From Thermoleophilia bacterium (lineage in GTDB: Bacteria > Actinomycetota > Thermoleophilia > Gaiellales > JAICJC01): 49,123 nt of DNA. Positions 27,711-35,758 of the stretch are shown in pieces. The notes beneath the pieces are model-generated. The model had not been told where the DNA came from, ran no database searches, and saw nothing but the letters and a program-made list of their open reading frames with translations. The position numbers and the translations under genes were made by a program. The stretch spans positions 1 through 49,123 of the forward strand of contig JAICYJ010000020.1 of NCBI GenBank assembly GCA_025934255.1, in the 5' to 3' direction. Within the stretch, counting starts at the first letter, position 1. Each line of letters opens with the position of its first letter.

Positions 27711-28807
27711 AGGAACCGCCCGTCGCGCGCGATCAGCTCGCCGTCGCCGTAGACCTCGCCGCCGGAGCGCAGGTCGCAGACGATGTCCCAGTGCAGCCCC
27801 GACCGGTTGGTGCCGCCGGCCTCCGGGAACGATGCCCCCAGCGCCACGTGCGCGGTGCCGCCGATCTTCTCGTCGAAGGCGACGTTGCGGGTGCTCTGCT
27901 GGATCTCGTCGTTCATCCCGAAGGCCACCTCGCCCAGGTAGCGCGAGCCGTCGTCCATGTCCAGCATCCCCTCCAGGAACTCGCGGCCGCGGCTGGCCTC
28001 GTGGCGCACCACGCGGCCGTCCTCGAACCACAGCCGCACGCCGCCGAAATCGTTCCCGTTGTAGGTGGCGTCGAAGCTGAAGCGGATGTGCCCGCGCGTC
28101 AGCTCGTGACGGGGGCTGGTGTAGACCTCGCCGTCGGGGAAGTTCTCGCGGCCGTCGGCGCTCAGCCAGGTGCGGCCGGCCACGTCGACCACCAGGTCGG
28201 TGTCTTCCGCCACGATCCGCAGCTCGGAGATCCGCGCCAGCCGTTCGATCACCTCGGCCTGCCGGGCCGACTGGCTGCGCCAGAAGGCGACCGGATCGGG
28301 GTCGTCCACGTGGCAGGCGCCGAACACGAACTCCTCGAACGCGCCGAACGACATGCCGGCGTCCTGGGCGAAGCCGCGTGTCGGCAAGGCCACCCCGCAC
28401 CAGCGGATCTCGCCGGCCGCGACGCGCTCGAAGAAGCGGTCGGACAGGGAGCGGCGCGAGCGCGACCACAGCGCCTGGCGGTCGGGCGACACCGCGCTCA
28501 GGTAGCGGGTGTTGGCGTCGGCCCAGATCGTCAGCGTCTTGTCGGGGACTTCCGACTCCAGCCGGTCGACCTCCGTGACGGTGGTCAGCTGCTCGTCGGA
28601 GCCCATCGAGAGGATCGCGGCCTCCACCGCGGGCAGCGTCGGTCGCAGCATCGGATGGGCGCCGAGGCGGGTCAGCTCGCGGGTGACGGCCACGAAGAAG
28701 GGCGCCTCGCTGGCCGGGCCGTGTACGCGCACGACGTCGCCTGGCTGCACCTCCAGGGAGTACCGGCACAGGATCGACGCAAGCGCTTCCAGACGGGCGG
28801 CGGACAC
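27707..28807 (-). CDS. M29-family metallo-aminopeptidase, copy B
   Basis: A 366-aa paralogue of the downstream gene, aligning along its length: LASILCRYSLEVQPGDVVRV, ENFPDGEVYTSP, LGEVAFGMNDEIQ, FDEKIGGTAHVALG and NRSGLHWDIVCDLR. Metal-ligand positions are kept, so both copies should be active. Divergence is considerable, so the duplication is not recent and the two may take different peptides. The GTG start is 11 bases after the DUF1611 stop. Confidence 0.92.
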   Translation of the reverse strand: MSAARLEALASILCRYSLEVQPGDVVRVHGPASEAPFFVAVTRELTRLGAHPMLRPTLPAVEAAILSMGSDEQLTTVTEVDRLESEVPDKTLTIWADANTRYLSAVSPDRQALWSRSRRSLSDRFFERVAAGEIRWCGVALPTRGFAQDAGMSFGAFEEFVFGACHVDDPDPVAFWRSQSARQAEVIERLARISELRIVAEDTDLVVDVAGRTWLSADGRENFPDGEVYTSPRHELTRGHIRFSFDATYNGNDFGGVRLWFEDGRVVRHEASRGREFLEGMLDMDDGSRYLGEVAFGMNDEIQQSTRNVAFDEKIGGTAHVALGASFPEAGGTNRSGLHWDIVCDLRSGGEVYGDGELIARDGRFL

Positions 28808-28818
28808 GACCCGAAAGG

Positions 28819-29868
28819 TTACCCGGAGCGTGCGGCCAGAACCGCGTCCAGCAGGCGACCGGCGCCGTACCGGACCGGGTCGTCGGCCGGCAGGCCGGTC
28901 TGCTCGGTGGCGGCGGCGATGGCCGCGCGGGCCTCGTCGTCGCCCAGAGGGTTGGTCTTCAGCGAGACGGCCACGACCGGCGCCGGCCGCACGTAGCCGG
29001 CCATCCGCTGGTAGTCGTCGATCAGCTGTGGCAGCGGGGCGATGGGTGGGCCGTCGGGCATGTCCAGGTGCGTGCGGCCGGCCTCGTGCACCAGGATCTG
29101 TGCGTGCGGGGCCGAGCCGTGCAGCAGGCCCAGGGTGACTCCCGAGTAGGCGGGGTGGCTGATCGAGCCCTGGCCCTCGATCCAGAGTATGGCGCCCGCT
29201 CCCGCCCGCTCCCGGCCTTCCAGCACCAGTCGCTCGCTGGCCCCGGCCACGAAGTCGGACACCACCTCGTCGACGGCGATGCCCCAGCCGGCGATGGCGA
29301 TGCCGGTCTGGCCGGTGGGCACGAAGGCGCTGGCCAGTTCGCGCCGCCGCGCCTCCAGGTCGAGCTCCAGGCAGACGGTCATCTTGCCCAGGGCGCAGTC
29401 GCTGCCGACGGTGGCGATCACGTGCGCGTCGACGGTCAGGTTGCGGCCGGTGGGCACGTCCAGCCCGGCCGGCGGGCGGCGCAGGTCGCGGATTTCGACG
29501 CCGTGGTTCGCGGCCGCGGCGGCCAGCTCGGGGTCGTCGCCGAGGAAGTCGTGCAGGCCGCTCTCCACGTCCAGGCCGGCCTCGATCGATCGCATGATGG
29601 CCGCCCGCCAGGCGTCGGGCAGCTTGCCGCCGGCCGGTGCGATACCGATCAAGAGCACGGTCGGCCGCAGCGCCAGCGCCTGGTCGACGCCGGCCACCAC
29701 CGGCACGTCCGAGTCGAGGCCGGGGATGTGGTCGCGCACGCGTGAGCCGGCGCGGGTGGAGTCGATCACCGCCACCACCGGGTCGGAGCCGTAGCGAAGC
29801 ACGCCGGTCGCGGTCTTGGCGTCGTGCTCCGAGAAGCCACCCTCGGCCAGGATCGCGATCGCGGTCAC
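28819..29868 (-). CDS. DUF1611 (DgcN-like) P-loop protein
   Basis: A 349-aa protein of the DUF1611 family. The N-terminal half is Rossmann-like (AILAEGGFSEHDAKTATGVL, LLIGIAPAGGKLPDAWR), and the C-terminal half has a P-loop, TVGSDCALGKMT, followed by FVPTGQTGIAI and WIEGQGSISHPAYSGVTLG. In the marine DgcN/DgcA pair a DUF1611 protein N-acetylates D-glutamate and an enolase-superfamily enzyme then racemises it; here the same two families sit side by side with a GTGA overlap. The reaction here is inferred only from that pairing. Confidence 0.82.
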   Translation of the reverse strand: MTAIAILAEGGFSEHDAKTATGVLRYGSDPVVAVIDSTRAGSRVRDHIPGLDSDVPVVAGVDQALALRPTVLLIGIAPAGGKLPDAWRAAIMRSIEAGLDVESGLHDFLGDDPELAAAAANHGVEIRDLRRPPAGLDVPTGRNLTVDAHVIATVGSDCALGKMTVCLELDLEARRRELASAFVPTGQTGIAIAGWGIAVDEVVSDFVAGASERLVLEGRERAGAGAILWIEGQGSISHPAYSGVTLGLLHGSAPHAQILVHEAGRTHLDMPDGPPIAPLPQLIDDYQRMAGYVRPAPVVAVSLKTNPLGDDEARAAIAAATEQTGLPADDPVRYGAGRLLDAVLAARSG

Positions 29869-30887
29869 GGCCAGGGCTCCAGCGGCGTCACGCCCAGGCC
29901 GGGCAGGTCGCCCGGCAGCACGGCGCCGTCGCTGAAGCCGAGTCCCTCGAACGCGTCGTTGGCGTTCAGGAGGTGGCCGTCCAGGTCGACCACGTCGACC
30001 AGCGGCGACAGCTGCACGGCGGCCGCGATGCCCAGCGAGGTCTCGTTCATGCAGCCCAGCATCACGGTCAGGTCGAGCGCGCGGGCCGCGTGGATCATGC
30101 GGTGCGCCTCGCGGATGCCGCCCGACTTCGTGAGCTTGATGTTGACGCCGTCGGCCAGGCCGGCCGCGCGGCCGACGTCGGGCAGGGTGTGGCAGCTCTC
30201 GTCCAGTACGATCGGGATCGGCAGGCGGGCGGCGTGCAGCTCGCGGTAGCCGTCGGCGTTGTCGTCGTGCAGCGGCTGCTCGATCAGCTCGACGTTCAGC
30301 GCGACCAGCTCGGGGCAGATCTGCTTGGTGAACTCGACCGACCAGGCCTCGTTCGCGTCGACGCGGATGAGGGCGTTCGGCGCCTCGGCCCGCACGGCGC
30401 GCACCCGCTCGAGATCGCCAGGGCCGCCCACCTTGATCTTGAGGGCGTGGTAGCCCGACGCACGACGGGCCCGGTCGGCGGTGCCCTCGAGCGTGTCGAT
30501 GCTGATCGTGTAGGAGGTCGGCGGCGGGGTCGGGTCGAGGCCGAACATGCGCCAGACGGGCAGGCCGCAGAGCTTGCCGGCGAGGTCGTGCAGCGCCCCG
30601 TCGATGGCGCACTTGGCGGCCATCTCGCCGGGCAGCGCGTTCACGCGTCCGAGCGCCGACTCGAGGGCGAACGGGTCGTCGCCGAGCAGCGGGGCAGCCT
30701 GCTCGAAGAACGCGAGCGCACTCTGGCAACTCTCGCCGTAGCGGTCGTCAGGCGCACCCTCGCCGTAGCCGATCACACCGTCGTGGGAGATCGCGATCTG
30801 GACGATGTCGGACTCGGTGTCGCTGCTGCGCGAGATCACGAACGGCTCGGCCAGTTCGACCGTGAAGATGCGTGAGGCGATTTCCAC
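29865..30887 (-). CDS. Dipeptide epimerase (L-Ala-D/L-Glu epimerase-like), enolase superfamily
   Basis: A 340-aa member of the muconate-lactonising subgroup. It has GYGEGAPDDRYGES, the catalytic KxK lysine in YHALKIKVGG, metal ligands in VDANEAW, IEQPL and LDESCHT, and the second lysine in NIKLTKSGG. The substrate-binding DLDGHLL replaces the DLDxD seen in many dipeptide epimerases. Such enzymes epimerise L-Ala-D-Glu from peptidoglycan or N-acyl glutamate. It is the first gene of the operon; its upstream region lies against the tRNA-Arg promoter. Confidence 0.9.
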   Translation of the reverse strand: MEIASRIFTVELAEPFVISRSSDTESDIVQIAISHDGVIGYGEGAPDDRYGESCQSALAFFEQAAPLLGDDPFALESALGRVNALPGEMAAKCAIDGALHDLAGKLCGLPVWRMFGLDPTPPPTSYTISIDTLEGTADRARRASGYHALKIKVGGPGDLERVRAVRAEAPNALIRVDANEAWSVEFTKQICPELVALNVELIEQPLHDDNADGYRELHAARLPIPIVLDESCHTLPDVGRAAGLADGVNIKLTKSGGIREAHRMIHAARALDLTVMLGCMNETSLGIAAAVQLSPLVDVVDLDGHLLNANDAFEGLGFSDGAVLPGDLPGLGVTPLEPWP

Positions 30888-30931
30888 GCCGGCGAGCCTA
30901 CCCGATGAGTCGGTGGCTACCGGCCCGGCGG

Positions 30932-30937
30932 TAGACT
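30932..30937 (+). promoter_or_regulatory. -10 hexamer of the tRNA-Arg gene
   Basis: TAGACT, the same hexamer as in the SOS promoter, ends nine bases before the first tRNA nucleotide. No good -35 hexamer is visible at 17-18 bases. Confidence 0.45.
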
Positions 30938-30946
30938 GACCACCTC

Positions 30947-31019
30947 GCGCCTGTAGCTCAGGGGATAGAGCGTGCGCCTCCGGAGCGCAAGGCCGTAGGT
31001 TCGATTCCTACCAGGCGCA
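30947..31019 (+). tRNA. tRNA-Arg (anticodon CCG)
   Basis: A 73-nt cloverleaf: acceptor stem GCGCCTG/CAGGCGC, a D arm with AGCTCAGGGGATAGAGC, anticodon stem TGCGC/GCGCA with loop CTCCGGA (anticodon CCG, reading CGG), and T arm GTAGG-TTCGATT-CCTAC. The discriminator base is A and CCA is not encoded. Confidence 0.97.
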
Positions 31020-31036
31020 TCTTCCGCTCGGACGCC

Positions 31037-32647
31037 TCACTGGACGACGGCGTGCTCCATCGCCCACAGGGCGGCGGCAGCTCGGGTGGAGACACGGATC
31101 TTGCCGTAGATGTGCTGGATGTGGTGATCTGCGGTCTTCGGTGAGATGTACAGCCGATCGGCGATCTGGCCGGTGGTCAGGCCTCGGGCCGCGAGCCGCA
31201 GCACCTCGACCTCGCGCCGCGTAAGCCCGCCGGGATTGTGCTGGCGCTTGCCCAGTGATGTCTGTGGCTCGCCGTGGCCGGCGGCCACCAGCACCGCCCG
31301 GCTTGCGCGCGGCTCGAGCACGCCGTCTGACTCCAGTCGGCGAAGCTCGTTGGCCGCGTCCGCCGGCTCGAACCGTGGCCTGTCGGCTCGCTCGGTGGTG
31401 AGACCGACGTAGATCTCGGTCGCCGCCAGCACGCACGTGCTCAGATCCTCGTCGTCTGCACGGAGCCGCTTGTGGTACCCGGATCCGTCGCACTTCTCGT
31501 GGTGGGCCGACGCAACCGGGTTCAGGACGTCCAGAGCCGGTGAGCGGCGCAGCATCTGCTCGGTCACCATCGGGTGAAGCTCGACCCGGTCGAACTCCGC
31601 TCGCGTCAAGGGCCCCTGTTTGTCCCAGATCGAGTTGGGTACCACGGTCGTGCCGAAGTCGTGCACGAGCGCCGCCCGCCGCAGGGCGTCTGCGGCATCG
31701 TCATCCAAGCCCAGCACCTGGCCGGCATCGGCAGCAACCCGGGCGCAGCGGCGGCTATGCCCGCCCATGTACGGCGACTTGAGATCGATGAAGTCGGCAA
31801 CCACGGTGAGCGCGTCATCCAGTTCAGCGCCGAGGAGGACACGGTGGGGCTCGGGCTCGAGCGCGAGCACGGCGTCCCACGGCTCGGTCTCGCCCAGCCG
31901 ATCAAACCAGCCGCGCCCGTGAGCGACGAACAGATCCGCCAGCGCGGGGTCATAGGTGGTGTCGCGGCGGTCACGAGCAGCCTCCAGGGCGTGATCGGGC
32001 GAGAACAGACGGCCGATCGCCTCCATGTCGTGGCTGACGTGCACGATTCGCATAGGCAGCGGAATCGCCTCGCCCTGGGCGTGGTTGGGGTAGCCGTTGC
32101 CGTTCCAGCGCTCGAACGTGAACCGCAGCGACTCGCGCACGTCTGGGCCGAAATCGAGCCGCTGCGCGAGCATGTCGGCCACCTCGCAGCCCGATGAGAA
32201 GTTGTAGACCGCCCACTCGCGGGCGGTCTCCTGGATCATCTTGACGATCTGATCGCGTTCGTCGGGGCTGTGACCCGCCGTCGCGTAGGCCATCACATCG
32301 CGCATCACCTCAGCCGGATTGGCGGCGTCGTGCACCAGCGTCTGGGCGCGGATGGCGATCTCGTCGCCGAACACGGTGGCCACCTCGTGGGCGTGTCCGG
32401 TGCAGCCGAGGTATCGCAGCAAGGCCACCCAGTAGGCGGTGGCACGCACCTCGTCGTCATAGCCCGCCTGATCGCACATCCAGGTGGCAAGCAGGCACGA
32501 CCGCAGCTGTGACTCGAGCGGCTGGCCGAAGGCGTTGTCCTGGGCCAGCGCCAACGTGGCGACGAGCTCGCCCAGGCGGAGCGGCGGATCAGAAATGGGG
32601 AGACCTCCCGATGCTTTGGCCGACGGAGTCGGACACCATGGTCGCAC
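31037..32647 (-). CDS. Tandem HD-GYP-like domain protein with LuxR-type DNA-binding domain
   Basis: A 536-aa cytoplasmic regulator. Residues about 30-240 form a degenerate HD-GYP-like domain (RWNGNGYPNHAQGEAIPLPM). Residues about 265-440 form a second (HSRRCARVAADAG, LVHDFGTTVVP, HPMVTEQML, AHHEKCDGSGYH), in which HDxGK has become HDFGT and GYP has become GYH. A LuxR helix-turn-helix ends the protein (GLTRREVEVLRLAARGLTTG). HD-GYP enzymes hydrolyse cyclic-di-GMP; the altered residues suggest ligand sensing over full catalysis. The start is uncertain; GTG at 32647 is the longest choice. It is divergent from the AmiC-like gene, 55 bases away. Confidence 0.85.
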   Translation of the reverse strand: MRPWCPTPSAKASGGLPISDPPLRLGELVATLALAQDNAFGQPLESQLRSCLLATWMCDQAGYDDEVRATAYWVALLRYLGCTGHAHEVATVFGDEIAIRAQTLVHDAANPAEVMRDVMAYATAGHSPDERDQIVKMIQETAREWAVYNFSSGCEVADMLAQRLDFGPDVRESLRFTFERWNGNGYPNHAQGEAIPLPMRIVHVSHDMEAIGRLFSPDHALEAARDRRDTTYDPALADLFVAHGRGWFDRLGETEPWDAVLALEPEPHRVLLGAELDDALTVVADFIDLKSPYMGGHSRRCARVAADAGQVLGLDDDAADALRRAALVHDFGTTVVPNSIWDKQGPLTRAEFDRVELHPMVTEQMLRRSPALDVLNPVASAHHEKCDGSGYHKRLRADDEDLSTCVLAATEIYVGLTTERADRPRFEPADAANELRRLESDGVLEPRASRAVLVAAGHGEPQTSLGKRQHNPGGLTRREVEVLRLAARGLTTGQIADRLYISPKTADHHIQHIYGKIRVSTRAAAALWAMEHAVVQ

Positions 32648-32678
32648 GACGCGTCGATGTTTGTCGCCCCGCGCGACA
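32647..32678. promoter_or_regulatory. Two palindromes in the LuxR/AmiC-like divergent promoter region
   Basis: CGACGCGTCG (32647-32656) is a perfect 10-bp palindrome, and TGTCGC-CCCGC-GCGACA (32662-32678) is a 6-bp inverted repeat. They lie within the only spacer between two divergent genes, one encoding a LuxR-type protein, and are candidate operators. In such GC-rich DNA short palindromes can occur by chance. Confidence 0.4.
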
Positions 32679-32702
32679 CCAGGTTATTCGAAGGAGGACA
32701 TG

Positions 32703-33842
32703 ATGGCTGGACAACCACGTGCAAGCGCCTCACCGATCAGGGTGGGCGTGATCGCCGACCAGACCGGGCCGCTAGAGCCGGCCGGGATCGCCGACGCGAA
32801 CGTCGCCCGGATGGTGGTCGGCGATATCAACGCCAAGGGCGGCCTGCTCGGCCGCACGCTCGAGCTCCACATCGAGGACGGCGCCACCGACGACGCGGTC
32901 GCATCTGCCAAGGCCGAGACGCTCGTGAACGAGCACCGGGTCGACGTCATCCTGGGCGGAATCCTCAGCTCCACCAGGCAGGCGATCAAGCGGCCGGCGG
33001 TGACCGAGGGTAAGACGCTGTACATCTACCCCGAGCAGTACGAGGGGCAGGAGTCCGACCCTCTGATCTTCTGCACCGGGCCTGTTCCGGCGCAGCAGGT
33101 CGACACGCTGGTGCCGTGGCTGATGAAGCGAACCGGGGCAAAGACGTTCTACCTGCCCTCGGCCGACTACGTCTGGCCGCACGTGATGAACGCGCGGGTA
33201 CGCGACGTGGTGACGGCCAACGGTGGCAGCATCCTCGGCGAGGAGTACTTCCCACTCGACCACGGTGACTACCGGGCCACGATCGAGCGGATCGTCTCCA
33301 GCGGCGCGGATGTCGTGTTCAACATGACCGTGCCCCCGGGATTCGTGCCCTTCTTCGAGCAGCTCCACGATTCCGGCTTCACCGATCGCGGGGGACAGCT
33401 GGTGTGCACCTACTTCGACGAGAACATGCTGCACATCGTGCCGCCGGCTCACGTCGAAGGGCTGTACAGCTGCCTCGACTACTACCAGGACGTGGCCGAC
33501 CCGTTCAGCCGCCGGCTGACGGCGCAGTACGACGCGCTCTACCCGGGCGCCCCCGCGTTCACTAGCGGGTTCGGCTGCTCGGGCCTCTACCGCGGCCTGC
33601 GGCTATGGGCTGCAGCGGTCGAGGAGGCGGGCACGCTGGAGCAAGCTGACGTGATCGCCGCGCTCGACCACGCGCACATCGGCGAGGGGCCGGGCGGCCC
33701 GGCGTCAGTGGTGCCCGGCCAGCACCACGTGCGCATGAACATGTACATCGCCCAGGTCACAAACGGCCAGTTCCAGGTGGTCGAGGAGCTGGGTGCGATC
33801 GATCCCCAGGAGCGGCAGGTCAGCGCACCCGCGCTCGCCTGA
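32703..33842 (+). CDS. AmiC-like periplasmic-binding-fold sensor without signal peptide
   Basis: A 379-aa type I periplasmic-binding-fold protein of the Peripla_BP_5/UrtA-AmiC group: IRVGVIADQTGPLEPAG at the N-terminus, DINAKGGLLGRTLELHIEDG, GGILSSTRQAIKRP, IYPEQYEGQESD and SGADVVFNMTVPPGFVPFFEQL. The mature-like sequence starts within about 13 residues of the initiator, leaving no room for a signal peptide or lipobox, and no permease genes follow. This matches AmiC of Pseudomonas, a cytoplasmic amide sensor that controls a regulator. An AAGGAGG motif five bases before the ATG at 32703 sets the start; ATG 32700 is also possible. Confidence 0.85.
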   Translation: MAGQPRASASPIRVGVIADQTGPLEPAGIADANVARMVVGDINAKGGLLGRTLELHIEDGATDDAVASAKAETLVNEHRVDVILGGILSSTRQAIKRPAVTEGKTLYIYPEQYEGQESDPLIFCTGPVPAQQVDTLVPWLMKRTGAKTFYLPSADYVWPHVMNARVRDVVTANGGSILGEEYFPLDHGDYRATIERIVSSGADVVFNMTVPPGFVPFFEQLHDSGFTDRGGQLVCTYFDENMLHIVPPAHVEGLYSCLDYYQDVADPFSRRLTAQYDALYPGAPAFTSGFGCSGLYRGLRLWAAAVEEAGTLEQADVIAALDHAHIGEGPGGPASVVPGQHHVRMNMYIAQVTNGQFQVVEELGAIDPQERQVSAPALA

Positions 33843-33880
33843 CGACGCTCGCCAAACCATCTGACGAAAGGAAACTGACC

Positions 33881-34153
33881 ATGTTGCTCGCAACCACACA
33901 GGTCGAGGACTTCGACCGCTTCCTCGAAGTGTTCTCGACCAAGGGTGCCGACAAGCGCCGACAGCACGGATCCAAAGGCGCGACGGTGTTTCGAGACCCC
34001 ACCGAGGCCGATCGCGTCTGGGTCGCGTTCGACTGGGACGAGCAGGGCTGGCAGAGCTTCGTGTCCGACCCCGATGTCCCGCCGATCCTGAAGGAGGCCG
34101 GGCACAAGGACAAGCCGCAGGCCGCCCAGCTGGCACGCAGCATCGACGCCTGA
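33881..34153 (+). CDS. Small hypothetical protein, probable alpha/beta-barrel (ABM-like)
   Basis: A 90-aa soluble protein, 38 bases downstream of the AmiC-like gene with its own AAAGGA ribosome binding site. The pattern LLATTQVEDFDRFLEVFST, GATVFRDPTEADRVWVAFDW and WQSFVSDPDVPPILKEAG is that of small dimeric alpha+beta-barrel proteins related to antibiotic-biosynthesis monooxygenases. No catalytic residue can be assigned. It is probably co-transcribed with the AmiC-like gene. Confidence 0.75.
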   Translation: MLLATTQVEDFDRFLEVFSTKGADKRRQHGSKGATVFRDPTEADRVWVAFDWDEQGWQSFVSDPDVPPILKEAGHKDKPQAAQLARSIDA

Positions 34154-34231
34154 GCCTCCAACCGTCACGGGGCGGTGCGACGATTGTCGGGCCGCCCCGT
34201 CGCGGTGTCCGGCGGTGGTAGCCTCGGGGCG

Positions 34232-34969
34232 ATGTTCGACCACGTGGGGATTGCCGTCTCCGACCTCGCCGCGTCCGAGCGCTTCTACCGTGCCGTGCTG
34301 ACGGTGCTCGGCGTGGAGCCAAGCCACGCCGACGCCGAGCTGGTCGAGTGGGAGGACTGGGACATCGGCCCGACCGACCGCCAGCACCCTCTGACCCGCG
34401 GCCTGCACGTCGGCTTCCGCGCGCCCGACCGCGCGGCCGTCGACGCCTTCTGGCAGGCCGGGATCGACACCGGTCACCCGAGCGACGGCGCGCCCGGGCC
34501 GCGCACAATGTACGGCTCCGACTACTACGGCGCCTTCCTGCTCGACCCGGACGGCAACAGCGTCGAGGCGGTCCACTTCGACCGCGAGCACCCCGTTCCC
34601 GATGGCAGCATCGACCACCTGTGGCTCCGCGTCCGCGACCCGCAGGCGTCGCGGCGCTTCTATACGACGGTCGCGCCGTACGCCGGGCTCCGCCCCTCAA
34701 GCGACGCGCCGGATCGCGTGCAGTTGTTCAGCCCCGACTTCTCCTTCTCGCTCGTGCGCGATGAGCGGCCGCTCACCGAGCACGTGCACCTCGCCTTCCC
34801 CGCGGACGCGGACGCCACGGTGCGGGCCTTCCACGCCGCCGCGCTGGCCGCGGGCTACGAGGACAACGGCGCCCCCGGCGAACGCGCCGTGTACCACCCC
34901 GGCTACTTTGGCGCTTTCGTGCGCGACCCGGACGGCCACAACGTCGAGGTCGTCAACCACAACCGCTGA
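34232..34969 (+). CDS. Two-domain VOC (glyoxalase/dioxygenase fold) protein
   Basis: A 245-aa protein with two vicinal-oxygen-chelate modules. The first (residues 1-125) starts FDHVGIAVSDLAASERFYR and ends AFLLDPDGNSVEAVHF; the second (about 130-245) starts IDHLWLRVRDPQASRRFY and ends AFVRDPDGHNVEVVNH. The His and Glu metal-ligand positions are visible in both. Substrates range from methylglyoxal adducts to aromatic diols or antibiotics; none can be assigned. The ATG at 34232 was chosen over 34175 because domain 1 begins there. TAGCCT lies seven bases before it. Confidence 0.83.
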   Translation: MFDHVGIAVSDLAASERFYRAVLTVLGVEPSHADAELVEWEDWDIGPTDRQHPLTRGLHVGFRAPDRAAVDAFWQAGIDTGHPSDGAPGPRTMYGSDYYGAFLLDPDGNSVEAVHFDREHPVPDGSIDHLWLRVRDPQASRRFYTTVAPYAGLRPSSDAPDRVQLFSPDFSFSLVRDERPLTEHVHLAFPADADATVRAFHAAALAAGYEDNGAPGERAVYHPGYFGAFVRDPDGHNVEVVNHNR

Positions 34970-35034
34970 GGTATGGCCGCGTCCGCAAACCAAGGGCGCC
35001 ACCTATCTCCGTCTGAGAGGGGCGCCGCACATCG

Positions 35035-35721
35035 TTAGTGCTCGTGGGCGGGCCCGCCGCGGACGGTGCGCCAGCTCTCCCAGGTGATGTGCAGGATCAT
35101 CGCCGTGATCACGAGGCCGATGATCGGGTCTGCGATCGGGAAGCCCGCCCACACCATGGCTGCGCTGAGAACCACACCCCCACTGACGATGGCATCGCTC
35201 TTCGCGTGCGCCCCGTCGGCGATGAGGGCGGGACTGTTGAGGCGACGCCCGGCGCTCGTCCGGATCTGCGCGGCGATTGCATTGCCGACGATGCCCACGA
35301 CGCCGGCGGCGGCGAGGGCCAGCAGGTGAGTCGGCGGTTGGCGCGTGATCAGCTTCTCGACCGCTAAGGCACCGGCCACGACAGCGCTCGCGAGGATCGT
35401 CACGACCACGGCCAGACCCGCGTACCGCTCCGCCTTCGCGGACCGCAGGGCGAAGGCAATGCCGAGCGGCAGGGCCGTGAGCGCGTCCCCGAAGTTGTGG
35501 ATCAGGTCGGCAAGGAGCGCGATGCTCCCGGTGGAGAGGTAGATCGCTCCCTGGATGACGGCGGTCACTCCCAGGATGACGAGCGTCACCACGACGGCGC
35601 GCAGGCCCTCTCGGGAGCGCTTGATCGACTCGTCTACGAGCCCGTGTGAGTGCCCGTGGTGCTCGTGGTCGAGCTCGTGGGTGTGCGCCGGGTCGAGGTG
35701 ACAGGTCTCGGTGTGAGACAT
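35035..35721 (-). CDS. Cation diffusion facilitator (CDF) with His-rich N-terminus
   Basis: A 228-aa metal/proton antiporter. The N-terminus carries a metal-binding run (AHTHELDHEHHGHSHG), followed by six hydrophobic segments; the two metal sites appear as HNFGD and HAKSD (HxxxD). The cytoplasmic C-terminal domain of full CDFs is missing, so this is a short form. It probably exports zinc, cobalt or a similar ion. The frame is open upstream, but the ATG at 35721 begins the His-rich segment. It lies 37 bases after another CDF-like gene on the same strand. Confidence 0.88.
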   Translation of the reverse strand: MSHTETCHLDPAHTHELDHEHHGHSHGLVDESIKRSREGLRAVVVTLVILGVTAVIQGAIYLSTGSIALLADLIHNFGDALTALPLGIAFALRSAKAERYAGLAVVVTILASAVVAGALAVEKLITRQPPTHLLALAAAGVVGIVGNAIAAQIRTSAGRRLNSPALIADGAHAKSDAIVSGGVVLSAAMVWAGFPIADPIIGLVITAMILHITWESWRTVRGGPAHEH

Positions 35722-35758
35722 GGCTGCACCGTAGCCGCGCTTTGGGCGTCGGGCCTGA

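Noticed and set aside
34985..35030. Terminator between the VOC and CDF genes
   Set aside because: Two GGCGCC palindromes occur, but no contiguous stem-loop with a T-run on either strand.
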